From assembly GCF_907165215.1 (NCBI RefSeq), contig NZ_CAJRAY010000070.1, positions 20,746-81,879 of the forward strand: a stretch of 61,134 nucleotides of DNA, in the 5' to 3' direction. Both the position numbers and the translations under genes were made by a program. Positions 25,200-33,160 of this stretch are shown piece after piece. The notes beneath the pieces were generated by a model. The model made no database searches, had not been told where the DNA came from, and saw only the letters and a program-made list of their open reading frames with translations. This DNA comes from Thermobacillus xylanilyticus. GTDB taxonomy: Bacteria; Bacillota; Bacilli; Paenibacillales; Paenibacillaceae. How positions within the stretch are numbered: the stretch's first letter is position 1; each line of letters begins with the position of its first letter.

Positions 25200-25974
25200 A
25201 GGCGGCTTCGATCTGAAACGGTGCGCGCTCGGATTTACCGATCGGGAGTGGGCGGATTTCGCATTGGGGCTCCTGGATGCGAAGGATGCGGCCGCGATGG
25301 AGGCGCATGCCGGCGCATGCGGCGATTGCGCCGCACGCCGGGCGGAATGGCTGCGGCTTGCGCCCGCGCCGGGCGGCCGGCCGCAGGATGCGCCGTCCGT
25401 GCCGCTGCCGTCGGAGCGGCGCCGGCGGTCGCTCAGACGGGCGGTCCGCGCGATCGGTCTGCGCCGCAGGCTGCGGGGTCCGGCGATCGCCGCGGCCGCG
25501 GCGGCCGCCGTCGTGCTGCTGACCGCCGGACTGCTCCATCGCGCGGGGCTGGCCGCGGATTCGTTCGCGCCGTCCGCGCGGCATGAATCGCCCGGCGAAT
25601 ACCTGCTGATGCGCGAGCCGGAGGCGGGCACCGTCCTGACCGCTCCGGACACGACGCAATTCAAGGTCGTCCACGCCTTCGGGACATCGGGCGAGGGGTA
25701 TATCTGGCTGAGCGGCGACGCGCAGGAAGCGCTGCTCTATCTGTACGGTCTGCCCGACACGGATCTGGTCGACTATCAGGCCTGGGCGGTTCGGGGACCG
25801 CACGCGGACAGCCTCGGCGTGCTCAAACTGGTCGACGGCATCGCCCATCTGCACGTTCGTTCGCTTCTTCTGCCGAATGCCGAGATGATCTCGCTCACCG
25901 CCGAGCCGAAAGGCGGAAGCGAGCAGCCGACTTCGACGCCGGCCGCCCTCGTCCTGTTTGACGCCCGGCGGTGA
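25186..25974 (+). CDS. Zinc-finger anti-sigma factor (RskA-like)
   Basis: A 262-residue membrane protein. The cytosolic N-terminus has the zinc anti-sigma motif HAGACGDC (His41, Cys45, Cys48). One membrane helix (residues ~104-122, AIAAAAAAAVVLLTAGLL) leads to an external RskA-type beta domain (EPEAGTVLTAPDTTQFKVVH, then LPDTDLVDYQAWAVRG). It should hold the preceding ECF factor inactive until an envelope signal causes release. The gene overlaps the sigma gene. Confidence 0.87.
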   Translation: MMRNEGGFDLKRCALGFTDREWADFALGLLDAKDAAAMEAHAGACGDCAARRAEWLRLAPAPGGRPQDAPSVPLPSERRRRSLRRAVRAIGLRRRLRGPAIAAAAAAAVVLLTAGLLHRAGLAADSFAPSARHESPGEYLLMREPEAGTVLTAPDTTQFKVVHAFGTSGEGYIWLSGDAQEALLYLYGLPDTDLVDYQAWAVRGPHADSLGVLKLVDGIAHLHVRSLLLPNAEMISLTAEPKGGSEQPTSTPAALVLFDARR

Positions 25975-26020
25975 AGGCGCGCTTTGCGTGCTTGATCGAA
26001 CCGGCGGCAGGTTCCGGCGC

Positions 26021-26164
26021 TCACTTCGAACCGGACGGACCGCCGAACGAACGGACATAGTCGGACAGCTTCTTCCGCCCGCTCGACAGCACGCGGAGCT
26101 TGTGGCGGATTTCCCACGCTTTGCCGACGAGACGGATGCCGTTCGGATCGTTGTACTGTTTCAT
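26021..26164 (-). CDS. mciZ: MciZ, FtsZ assembly inhibitor of the mother cell
   Basis: A 47-residue protein. Residues ~9-23 (NGIRLVGKAWEIRHKL) match the B. subtilis MciZ core, remembered as LVGKAWEIRAKL, which folds onto FtsZ and caps filaments. GGAGG lies eight bases before the ATG. In B. subtilis mciZ also lies beside nudF, as here. A sigma-E-like promoter lies just upstream, agreeing with mother-cell expression. The tail (DYVRSFGGPSGSK) is longer than in B. subtilis. It is easily missed because of its size. Confidence 0.85.
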   Translation of the reverse strand: MKQYNDPNGIRLVGKAWEIRHKLRVLSSGRKKLSDYVRSFGGPSGSK

Positions 26165-26198
26165 TCGTCAAACCTCCGTTCCGGGGTGGGTATGCCCC

Positions 26199-26228
26199 AT
26201 CCTATGCGCGGAGCGGACAAGTTATCAC
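26199..26228 (-). promoter_or_regulatory. Sigma-E-like promoter of mciZ
   Basis: On the minus strand GTGATAACT (26228-26220) resembles the sigma-E -35 and CATAGGAT (26206-26199) the -10 (CATACAnT), at 13-base spacing. The start codon is 34 bases from the -10. It also covers the nudF upstream region. Confidence 0.55.
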
Positions 26229-26245
26229 ACGGGGAGAGAGCAAAA

Positions 26246-26818
26246 ATGAACAACAGGAGCGGAGAGAAGGAGCGGCAGGAACCCGAGCGGACCGTCCGCA
26301 CGGAGCCGGTCTTTCAGGGCAGGCTGATTTCCCTGCAGGTGGACACGGTGGAACTTCCCGGCGGGAAGACGGCGACGCGCGAGATCGTCAGACACCCGGG
26401 CGCGGCCGCGGTGCTCGCGCTGCACGACGACCGGCTGATCGTCGTCGAACAGTACCGCAAGCCGCTCGGGAAGATGCAGATCGAGATTCCGGCGGGCAAG
26501 CTCGAACCCGGCGAAGATCCGATGGAGACGGCGCGGCGCGAGCTCGAGGAGGAGACCGGCTGGCGGGCGGAGCGGCTCGAGCCGCTCCATGCTTTCTACA
26601 CTTCGCCCGGATTCGCCGACGAGAAGCTGTACTTGTACGCGGCATACGACCTCTCGCGCGGAACCTTCGCGCCGGACGAGGACGAACATCTGAACGTGGA
26701 CGCCATCACGTTCGAGCAGGCGCTGGCCTACATCCGCGAAGGCCGGATCAGCGACGCGAAGACGATCATGGCCGTGCAGGCCTGGCGGCTGCAGCGGCTC
26801 ACCGGGTCGTTCGTCTGA
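26246..26818 (+). CDS. nudF: ADP-ribose pyrophosphatase (Nudix)
   Basis: A 190-residue Nudix hydrolase that splits ADP-ribose to AMP and ribose-5-phosphate. The Nudix box is complete: GKLEPGEDPMETARRELEEE followed by TGW (residues ~88-110), with the REXXEE metal ligands. VEQYRKPLGKMQIEIPAGKLE in front is the ADP-ribose-type substrate signature. ATG 26246 follows GGGGAGAGAG. Next gene starts two bases after its stop. Family members act as homodimers. Confidence 0.93.
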   Translation: MNNRSGEKERQEPERTVRTEPVFQGRLISLQVDTVELPGGKTATREIVRHPGAAAVLALHDDRLIVVEQYRKPLGKMQIEIPAGKLEPGEDPMETARRELEEETGWRAERLEPLHAFYTSPGFADEKLYLYAAYDLSRGTFAPDEDEHLNVDAITFEQALAYIREGRISDAKTIMAVQAWRLQRLTGSFV

Positions 26819-26819
26819 C

Positions 26820-28070
26820 ATGGGCGGCACCGGCACAAACCCAAAGCGCGGCCAAGACGAGGGCCTGCGCCGCGTATTCGCCGATCTCCATCTGCACATC
26901 GGCGCCACCGGGCGCGGCGAACCGGTGAAGATCAGCGCCAGCCGGGCGCTGACGTTCCGGAACATCGCCCATGAAGCCGCCTGCCGCAAAGGCATCCGGC
27001 TGCTCGGGGTCATCGATGCCCACTCGCCCGGTGTCCAGCGGGATATTGCGGAACTGCTCGACCGCGGCGAGATGGCGGAAGCGCCGGGCGGAGGCATCCG
27101 GTATCGGGACGTTACGCTGCTGCTCGGCGCGGAGATCGAGGTGAAGGAGCCCGGACGCGGACCGGCGCATCACCTCGTATTTCTGCGCGATTTCGACGCG
27201 ATGCGCTCGTTCACCGAATGGCTCAAGGAGCGGATGACGAACGTCGGGCTCAGCTCGCAGCGCATCCGCGCAAGCGGCCTGGAACTGCAGCGGGAGACGG
27301 CGGCGCGGGGCGGGCTGTTCATCCCCGCCCACATTTTCACGCCGCACCGCAGCCTGTACGGCAGCTGCGCGGACCGGCTGTCCGACGTGCTCGATCCCGA
27401 TCTCGTCGACGCGGTCGAGCTGGGACTCAGCGCGGACACGGCGATGGCCGGCCTCGTGCCCGAGCTGGACCGCTATCCGTTCCTGACGAACTCGGACGCG
27501 CACTCGCTTGCCCGCATCGGCCGGGAATACAACGCGCTCATCCTCGGCGAACCTTCGTTCGACGAGCTGTGCAAGGCGCTGCGCGGCGAAGACGGCCGCG
27601 GGATCGCGGCGAATTACGGCCTTGATCCGCGTCTCGGCAAGTATCACCGGACGCATTGCGCGGGCTGCGGAACGACGCTGGGCGCGGAGGACGGCGAAAT
27701 GCCGGAAAGCCCGGACGCTGCAATGCGCTGCCCGCTCTGCGGGTCGGCGAAACTGATCCGCGGCGTATCCGAGCGGGTGCGCGCCCTCGGCCGGCTCGCC
27801 GGACGCGACATCCCGCGGATCGGCGGCGCAAGGCCGCCGTACATCTGCCAGGTGCCGCTCGAATTCATCCCGGGCGTCGGGCCGAAGCTGCTCGAGCGGC
27901 TGCTGGACCGCTTCGGCACGGAGATGAACGTGCTGCATGACGCTTCGCCCGAAGCGCTGGCCGAAACGGCGGGGGACAAGACGGCCGCGCTGATCCTCGC
28001 CGCCCGGGAAGGACGGCTCGGCCTCAAGGCGGGCGGCGGAGGCCGCTACGGCAAGGCGCTGTCGGGCTAG
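26820..28070 (+). CDS. yqxK: EndoQ/YqxK-type PHP-domain DNA repair endonuclease
   Basis: A 416-residue protein. The N-terminal PHP domain has FADLHLHIGATGRG, GVIDAHSP, the metal-binding EI(E) and PAHIFTPHRSLYG, and LTNSDAHSL. A zinc finger follows (CAGC near residue 280 and CPLC ~30 residues later), then a helix-hairpin-helix (EFIPGVGPKLLERLL). This domain order is that of EndoQ, which nicks DNA 5' to deaminated bases; EndoQ activity has been shown for a Bacillus pumilus homolog. The gene begins two bases after nudF. The YqxK position between nudF and spoIIM is conserved. Confidence 0.88.
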   Translation: MGGTGTNPKRGQDEGLRRVFADLHLHIGATGRGEPVKISASRALTFRNIAHEAACRKGIRLLGVIDAHSPGVQRDIAELLDRGEMAEAPGGGIRYRDVTLLLGAEIEVKEPGRGPAHHLVFLRDFDAMRSFTEWLKERMTNVGLSSQRIRASGLELQRETAARGGLFIPAHIFTPHRSLYGSCADRLSDVLDPDLVDAVELGLSADTAMAGLVPELDRYPFLTNSDAHSLARIGREYNALILGEPSFDELCKALRGEDGRGIAANYGLDPRLGKYHRTHCAGCGTTLGAEDGEMPESPDAAMRCPLCGSAKLIRGVSERVRALGRLAGRDIPRIGGARPPYICQVPLEFIPGVGPKLLERLLDRFGTEMNVLHDASPEALAETAGDKTAALILAAREGRLGLKAGGGGRYGKALSG

Positions 28071-28104
28071 ACGCCATCCGCTGAAACGCTGCAATCGGCA
28101 CGCC

Positions 28105-28134
28105 GGCATACCCTTTCGACCCGAAACATACAAT
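28105..28134 (+). promoter_or_regulatory. Sigma-E promoter of spoIIM
   Basis: CATACAAT (28127-28134) is a perfect sigma-E -10, with GGCATACCC (28105-28113) as -35 at 13-base spacing. In B. subtilis spoIIM is mother-cell, sigma-E dependent. Transcription from here begins around 28141, which argues against an ATG at 28143 and for ATG 28176. Confidence 0.72.
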
Positions 28135-28175
28135 GGTACAGCATGTCTGATTTTTCCGCGACGGGAGAGACGGCG

Positions 28176-28805
28176 ATGCGGGCGGAATTCGGCTTTATGA
28201 CGGCGTCATACCGGCAGACGCTGCTGGTCTTCATTGCGGTGCTTACGGCGGCGGGCATCGTGTTCGGGGTGCTGGCCAGCCGGACGCTGACGCTCGACCA
28301 GCAGGACAATCTGGCTTCCGATCTGGCGCGGTACGCGCTGACGGCCGAAGCCGGGCAGATGGCGGACGCCGGGGATACGCTCAGCGACCGGGCGATGCTG
28401 CACGGGAAATGGCTGCTGGCCGTCTGGCTGCTGGGTGTGACGGTGATCGGGGCGCCGTTTGTGCTGGTGCTCGATTTTTTGAAGGGCGTGCTGATCGGCT
28501 TCAGCCTCGGCGTGCTTGTCCAGGCGTACGGGTGGAAAGGGATGCTGTTCGCCCTGGCGGCGATGGTGCCCGGGAACCTGCTGGTGCTTCCGGCGCTTCT
28601 GTTTGCCAGCGTCTCGTCCGTCGCCTTTGCGCTGCACGTGTTCAGGTACCGGCTGGTGCAGCCGTCCGGCAGCCTCAGGGAGCCGCTGCTCGCCCATACG
28701 TCCGCCGCGCTGATCATGCTTGCCGTCATGACCGGCGGAGCATTCATCGAAGCTTACGTCGCGCCGAATCTGATCGGCTGGGCGGCGCCGCTGCTTGCAT
28801 CCTGA
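28176..28805 (+). CDS. spoIIM: Stage II sporulation protein M
   Basis: A 209-residue membrane protein that, with SpoIID and SpoIIP, drives peptidoglycan remodelling during engulfment. Five hydrophobic segments are visible, including residues ~16-36 (LLVFIAVLTAAGIVFGVLAS), ~85-110 (LAVWLLGVTVIGAPFVLVLDF) and the C-terminal AALIMLAVMTGGAFIEAYV. The conserved DFLKGVLIGFSLGVLVQAYG is present. ATG 28176 follows GGGAGAG and is downstream of the sigma-E promoter; it also matches the B. subtilis length (214). Confidence 0.92.
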   Translation: MRAEFGFMTASYRQTLLVFIAVLTAAGIVFGVLASRTLTLDQQDNLASDLARYALTAEAGQMADAGDTLSDRAMLHGKWLLAVWLLGVTVIGAPFVLVLDFLKGVLIGFSLGVLVQAYGWKGMLFALAAMVPGNLLVLPALLFASVSSVAFALHVFRYRLVQPSGSLREPLLAHTSAALIMLAVMTGGAFIEAYVAPNLIGWAAPLLAS

Positions 28806-28833
28806 CTTCGCATCACGGACTGCGCCGGAAGGT

Positions 28834-28877
28834 TTGACTTTCGTTCGAACCTCCTTCTATAATGATAATGATTCCAA
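28834..28877 (+). promoter_or_regulatory. fur promoter with overlapping Fur/PerR-type box
   Basis: TTGACT (28834) and TATAAT (28858) with 18-base spacing form a strong sigma-A promoter. TGATAATGATTCCAA (28863-28877) matches 11 of 14 specified bases of the Fur consensus TGATAATnATTATCA, and TATAATGATAATG also resembles a PerR box. Autoregulation or PerR control of fur is known in Bacillus. Confidence 0.7.
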
Positions 28878-28920
28878 ACATCGTAACAGCGATGGTTGCC
28901 TGATTCGCGGAGGGGAGAAC

Positions 28921-29376
28921 ATGGAAGCCCGGATAGAGAAAATCAAACAACAACTTCAGTCGCAGGGCTACAAGTTGACCCCGCAGCGGGAAGCAACCGT
29001 TCGCGTATTGCTGGAGAACGAGGAAGACCATCTCAGCGCGGAAGACGTTTTTATGCTCGTGAAGGAGATCGCGCCGGAGATCGGTCTGGCCACCGTGTAC
29101 CGGACGCTGGAACTGCTCAGCGAGCTGCATGTCGTGGAGAAGCTGAACTTCGGCGACGGCGTCGCGCGCTATGATCTGAGGACGGACAGTTCCAAGCACC
29201 ATCACCATCATCTGATTTGCGTGCAATGCGGCTCGATGGAAGAGATCATGGAAGACTGGCTCATCCCGCTCGAGGAACGGCTGGAGCAGGAGTACGGCTT
29301 TCATGTCATCGATCATCGGCTCGATTTCCAGGGCATTTGCCGCCGCTGCCGCGAATCCCGCGAATCCGACGAATAA
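28921..29376 (+). CDS. fur: Ferric uptake regulator Fur
   Basis: A 151-residue metalloregulator repressing iron acquisition genes. The winged helix has YKLTPQREATVRVLLE and the recognition region IGLATVYRTLELL. The metal sites include DSSKHHHHHLIC, the CVQC pair and the C-terminal CRRC pair of the structural zinc. The assignment to Fur rather than PerR or Zur rests on synteny (between spoIIM and xerD, as in B. subtilis) and the HHHHH run. GGAGGGGAG lies before ATG 28921. Confidence 0.93.
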   Translation: MEARIEKIKQQLQSQGYKLTPQREATVRVLLENEEDHLSAEDVFMLVKEIAPEIGLATVYRTLELLSELHVVEKLNFGDGVARYDLRTDSSKHHHHHLICVQCGSMEEIMEDWLIPLEERLEQEYGFHVIDHRLDFQGICRRCRESRESDE

Positions 29377-29389
29377 ACCGCAGCGCATG

Positions 29390-29431
29390 CTCCCGGACGG
29401 GGACCCTAGCGGGGCCGTTCGGGAGTTTTTT
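29390..29431 (+). terminator. Terminator after fur
   Basis: CTCCCGGACGG pairs with CCGTTCGGGAG and is followed by six T. The 29432-29558 interval up to yqzK contains CATAGAGT at about 29511, which resembles a sigma-E -10 without a convincing -35. Confidence 0.85.
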
Positions 29432-29558
29432 GCATCGACTTTGAAAAAAAGACCGCCGCGATCCCATCTGCAGCTCCCTTCGCGGTACTGGCGGGCGGAA
29501 CGGATACATAGAGTGTTAGCAGCAAGCCCGTCCCGTCGGGCGGCGGAGGTGATCCTGC

Positions 29559-29792
29559 ATGGTGGTGTCGCTGCGCCGCATGCTGCGCAGACTGCTGTTC
29601 GCCGCGCTGTTCCTGGTGCTGACGCTGGTGATCGCGGCGGCATTCCGGCTCCTGGCCGAATGGCTGCGGATGCCGGACCCTTATGCCGCGCCGCTAGGCC
29701 GGGCGGTCAAAGTGTTCGTGAACGACCCGGACGGCGGGCCCTCGCCGTCCGTCCTTGACCGCCTGCGCCTGTTCTATCTGACCGGCGACTGA
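29559..29792 (+). CDS. yqzK: DUF4227 membrane protein (YqzK-like)
   Basis: A 77-residue protein with one membrane helix (residues ~10-30, LLFAALFLVLTLVIAAAFRLL) and a C-terminal tail with AVKVFVNDPDGG and DRLRLFYLTGD, the signature of YqzK. Its function is unknown. GGAGGTGAT, the full anti-Shine-Dalgarno match, is five bases from the ATG. It sits between fur and xerD, as in B. subtilis. Confidence 0.82.
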   Translation: MVVSLRRMLRRLLFAALFLVLTLVIAAAFRLLAEWLRMPDPYAAPLGRAVKVFVNDPDGGPSPSVLDRLRLFYLTGD

Positions 29793-29825
29793 AGAACCGC
29801 TTCGGCGGGAAGGAGGGATTCGGAC

Positions 29826-30728
29826 ATGCCGGATTTGCCGGATCTGCTGGAGAAGTTTCTTGCGAGCCGCATGGAATCGCGCAGCTTTTCGCGCTCGACG
29901 GCGGAATCGTACGCCCGCGATCTGAAGGCGTTCGCCGGCGCGATGGAAGCGCAGGGCATCGGCGATCCCGGGCGGGTGAAGCCGCATCATATCGCGGCCT
30001 ATCTGGCCGGACTCAAGGCGGAAGGCAAGGCGCCGGCGAGCGTCGCCCGCGCCGCGTCAAGCATCCGCGCGTTCTTCCGCTATCTGGCCGCCGATCTGAA
30101 CGCGATCGAGGCCGACCCGGCGGCCCATATCCGGCCGCCGAAGCCGGAACGCAAAGCTCCGCGTATCCTGACCGAGGCGGAAACGGCCAGGCTGCTGGAG
30201 ACGCCGGACGGCGGCGGTCCTTCCGGTCTGCGCGACCGGGCAATGCTGGAGCTGCTGTACGCGACCGGCATCCGCGCGGGCGAGCTGATCGGGCTGGACG
30301 TTGATGACGTCAATCCTTCCCTCGGGTATGTCCGCTGCGCGAGCCCGGACGGGCGGGAGCGGTTCGTCCCGCTCGGCAAGGCGGCCGCGGAAGCGCTGGA
30401 GCGCTACCTGAAGGACGGCCGGCCGCATCTGGTCCGCCCGGACCGGCCCGAACGCGCGCTGTTCGTCAGCCGGCGCGGAAGCCGGCTCACGCGGCAAGGG
30501 TTCTGGAAGCTGATGAAGAAGCATGCCGAGACGTCCGGCCTGGGCGGCGTCAGCCCGCATATGCTGCGGCATGCGTTCGCCGCGCACCTGGTCGCGGGCG
30601 GCGCCGACCTGCGCGCCGTGCAGGAGATGCTCGGCCACAAGGACATCTCGGCGACGAGAGCGTACGCGCAGATGGCGCGGCCGAGCCTGAAATCGGTCTA
30701 CGAATCGGCCCATCCGAGGGCGCGTTGA
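29826..30728 (+). CDS. xerD: Site-specific tyrosine recombinase XerD
   Basis: A 300-residue recombinase that, with XerC/CodV, resolves chromosome dimers at dif. The SAM-like N-terminal domain (residues ~1-95) precedes the catalytic domain with Arg150 in TGIRAGEL, His245 and Arg248 in PHMLRHAF, His271 in LGHKDIS and nucleophile Tyr280 in TRAYAQM. Conserved synteny (fur, yqzK, xerD, deoB) supports XerD (RipX). No dif-like site is nearby, as expected. Confidence 0.93.
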   Translation: MPDLPDLLEKFLASRMESRSFSRSTAESYARDLKAFAGAMEAQGIGDPGRVKPHHIAAYLAGLKAEGKAPASVARAASSIRAFFRYLAADLNAIEADPAAHIRPPKPERKAPRILTEAETARLLETPDGGGPSGLRDRAMLELLYATGIRAGELIGLDVDDVNPSLGYVRCASPDGRERFVPLGKAAAEALERYLKDGRPHLVRPDRPERALFVSRRGSRLTRQGFWKLMKKHAETSGLGGVSPHMLRHAFAAHLVAGGADLRAVQEMLGHKDISATRAYAQMARPSLKSVYESAHPRAR

Positions 30729-30812
30729 CGCCTTGCGGCAGGCGGCTTGACTGCCTGACTGCGCATCGATTCATACCTTTGAAAATGTGAGAACAAGAGG
30801 TGGCGCTGACCC

Positions 30813-31991
30813 GTGAAGATTACAAGAGTGACCTGGATCGTGCTTGACAGCGTCGGCATCGGCGAGCTGCCGGACGCGCCGGCATTCGGCGATGCGGGCG
30901 CCCATACGCTCGGCCATATCGCGGAAACGGTGCCGGGTTTCGATCTGCCCGAACTGCGCAGGCTCGGCCTCGCCAACATCGCGCGGATCGCCGACTGGGC
31001 GCCGCATTCGGCGCCGGAAGCGGCCTACGGCAAGATGGCCGAGACATCGGCGGGCAAAGATACGATGACCGGCCACTGGGAGCTGGCCGGCCTGCACATT
31101 CCCGTACCGTTCCGCACGTTTCCGGACGGTTTTCCGGAGGAGCTCATCCGCGAGTTCGAGAAGCGGACGGGCCGTCCGGTCATCGGCAACAAGCCGGCAA
31201 GCGGCACCGCGATCATCGAGGAGCTCGGCGAAGAACAGATGCGGACCGGGGCATGGATCGTCTACACGTCTGCCGACAGCGTCTTCCAGATCGCCGCGCA
31301 CGAGGAAGTCATTCCGCTGGACGAGCTGTACCGGGCCTGCGAGATCGCGCGCGAGCTGACGCTGCACGAACCGCATGCGGTCGGCCGCGTCATCGCCCGG
31401 CCCTATGTCGGGGAGCCCGGCGCGTTCACCCGCACGCCGAACCGGCACGACTACGCGGTGAAACCGCCGCAGCCGACGGTGCTGAACGCGCTGAAGGATG
31501 CCGGGTATGACGTATGGGCGGTGGGCAAGATCAACGACATTTTCAGCGGGGAAGGCATCACGTCCGCCTGGTCGACGAAGAGCAACGCCGACGGCATCCG
31601 GCGGACGCTGGAACTGATGGAGAAGCCGTGCAGGGGCGTCGTGTTCACGAACCTCGTCGATTTCGATTCGCTGTACGGCCACCGGCGCGACCCCGCCGGC
31701 TATGCGCAGGCGCTCGCCGAGTTCGACCGCGCGGTACCGGATCTGAAACGGCTGACCGGTGATGACGGTCTGCTCATCATTACGGCCGACCACGGCAACG
31801 ATCCGGTTCACCACGGCACCGACCATACGCGGGAATATGTGCCGCTGCTCCTGTACAACCCGCGCATGGCCGGCCGACCGCTCGGCACCCGTTCGACGTT
31901 CGCGGATCTGGCCGCGACGATCGCCGAACTGTTCGGCGTGCAGCGCCCGCCGCACGGCACCAGCTTTCTTAACGATCTCGGCCTCGCCTGA
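30813..31991 (+). CDS. deoB: Phosphopentomutase
   Basis: Interconverts ribose-1-phosphate or deoxyribose-1-phosphate with the 5-phosphates in nucleoside salvage. An alkaline-phosphatase-superfamily enzyme of 392 residues: the first metal and nucleophile region is [13 protein letters not shown], the phosphothreonine loop is [12 protein letters not shown] and the C-terminal metal site is [25 protein letters not shown] 30813 follows AGAGGTGG. It is followed by punA after 37 bases, forming the deoB-punA(-pdp) nucleoside set. Confidence 0.95.
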   Translation: MKITRVTWIVLDSVGIGELPDAPAFGDAGAHTLGHIAETVPGFDLPELRRLGLANIARIADWAPHSAPEAAYGKMAETSAGKDTMTGHWELAGLHIPVPFRTFPDGFPEELIREFEKRTGRPVIGNKPASGTAIIEELGEEQMRTGAWIVYTSADSVFQIAAHEEVIPLDELYRACEIARELTLHEPHAVGRVIARPYVGEPGAFTRTPNRHDYAVKPPQPTVLNALKDAGYDVWAVGKINDIFSGEGITSAWSTKSNADGIRRTLELMEKPCRGVVFTNLVDFDSLYGHRRDPAGYAQALAEFDRAVPDLKRLTGDDGLLIITADHGNDPVHHGTDHTREYVPLLLYNPRMAGRPLGTRSTFADLAATIAELFGVQRPPHGTSFLNDLGLA

Positions 31992-32028
31992 GACCCGGCG
32001 CGGCAACCTGAGTCAGGAGGATGATCCC

Positions 32029-32850
32029 ATGACATTGACGGCAGTGCATATTCGCGAAGCCGCGGAATCGATCCGCGGAAAGACGGCGCTTGTGCCGGAG
32101 ATCGGACTGATTCTCGGCTCCGGCCTCGGCGTGCTCGCCGATCATGTGGAAGACGCGGCCGTGATCCGATACGAGGACATTCCGCATTTCCCGCTCTCCA
32201 CCGTTGAAGGACACGCGGGCGAGCTGGTCATCGGCCGGCTGGCCGGACGGACGGTCGTCATCATGCGCGGAAGGTTCCACATGTACGAAGGATACGGACC
32301 GGAGCTGACGGCGTTCCCGGTTCGCGTCATGAAGGCGCTCGGCGCGCGGACGCTCGTGGTGACCAACGCGGCGGGCGGCATCAATACGTCTTTCGAACCG
32401 GGCGATCTGATGCTGATTGCCGACCATTTGAACCTGACCGGACGCAATCCGTTGGTCGGGCCGAACGACGGCGAACTGGGCCCCCGGTTCCCGGACATGT
32501 CGGAAGCTTACAGCCGGCGGCTGCGCGCCATCGCAACCGAAACGGCGCGGGAACAGGACCTCAAGCTGCGGGAAGGCGTCTATGCCGGACTGCTGGGTCC
32601 ATCGTATGAGACGCCGGCGGAAATCCGCATGCTTCGCGCGCTGGGCGCGGACGCTGTCGGCATGTCGACGGTGGCGGAGGTCATCGCCGCGCGCCACATC
32701 GGACTTGAGGTGCTGGGCATTTCCTGCATCAGCAATATGGCGGCAGGCATACTGGATCAACCGCTGTCCCATGACGAAGTGATGGAGACGACCGAGCGCG
32801 TGAAGTCCCGTTTTCTGGCTCTGGTCACAGGCGTCATCCCCCGTTTGTAG
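32029..32850 (+). CDS. punA: Purine nucleoside phosphorylase
   Basis: A 273-residue trimeric-type phosphorylase cleaving guanosine and inosine with phosphate. Family motifs are LILGSGLGVLAD (phosphate loop), VIMRGRFHMYEGY, TNAAGGINTSFEPGDLM and the base-binding NMAAGI near the end. AGGAGG is eight bases before ATG 32029. The product ribose-1-phosphate feeds DeoB just upstream. Confidence 0.95.
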   Translation: MTLTAVHIREAAESIRGKTALVPEIGLILGSGLGVLADHVEDAAVIRYEDIPHFPLSTVEGHAGELVIGRLAGRTVVIMRGRFHMYEGYGPELTAFPVRVMKALGARTLVVTNAAGGINTSFEPGDLMLIADHLNLTGRNPLVGPNDGELGPRFPDMSEAYSRRLRAIATETAREQDLKLREGVYAGLLGPSYETPAEIRMLRALGADAVGMSTVAEVIAARHIGLEVLGISCISNMAAGILDQPLSHDEVMETTERVKSRFLALVTGVIPRL

Positions 32851-32921
32851 GACTTTGCAGGAAGCGAAAATGCACCGTTCGACTCGACCGGGTGCGACAC
32901 GTTCTTCCCTCCGTTTCGTCG

Positions 32922-32927
32922 TATAAT
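32922..32927 (+). promoter_or_regulatory. -10 element before the Spo0E-like gene
   Basis: A perfect TATAAT 41 bases before the start at 32969; the -35 region (ACGTTC) is poor. The element may also serve pdp. Confidence 0.4.
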
Positions 32928-32968
32928 GGCCCGTGAATCCGAAAGAGGGAGAAGTGTGAATTTTCATC

Positions 32969-33142
32969 ATGGACAAGCAGTTGTTGGGACGAGTCGAATG
33001 GTTGCGCAATCAAATGAACACGGCGTTCCGGGCAAGGAACGACATGCAGCACCGCGAAGTGCTGGAACTGAGCCAGTCGCTTGACGAGCTGATCGTGCTG
33101 GTTCAGCTCATGAAGCGGCCTCCGAGAAAACAGAAATGTTGA
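32969..33142 (+). CDS. Spo0E-like aspartyl-phosphate phosphatase
   Basis: A 57-residue protein forming two helices, with the second carrying LSQSLDELIVLVQ (residues ~34-46), the SQxLD signature of Spo0E-family phosphatases that dephosphorylate Spo0A~P. The first helix includes LGRVEWLRNQMNTAF. GAGGGAGAAG is ~14 bases before the ATG, rather far. It precedes pdp by 18 bases and may share its transcript. It would give a brake on the Spo0A encoded 23 kb away. The short length explains why it is easily overlooked. Confidence 0.78.
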   Translation: MDKQLLGRVEWLRNQMNTAFRARNDMQHREVLELSQSLDELIVLVQLMKRPPRKQKC

Positions 33143-33160
33143 CGATCAGGAGGGAAAGGC

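Noticed and set aside
29511..29518. Sigma-E promoter for yqzK
   Set aside because: CATAGAGT resembles the -10 but no -35 is present at 13-15 bases.
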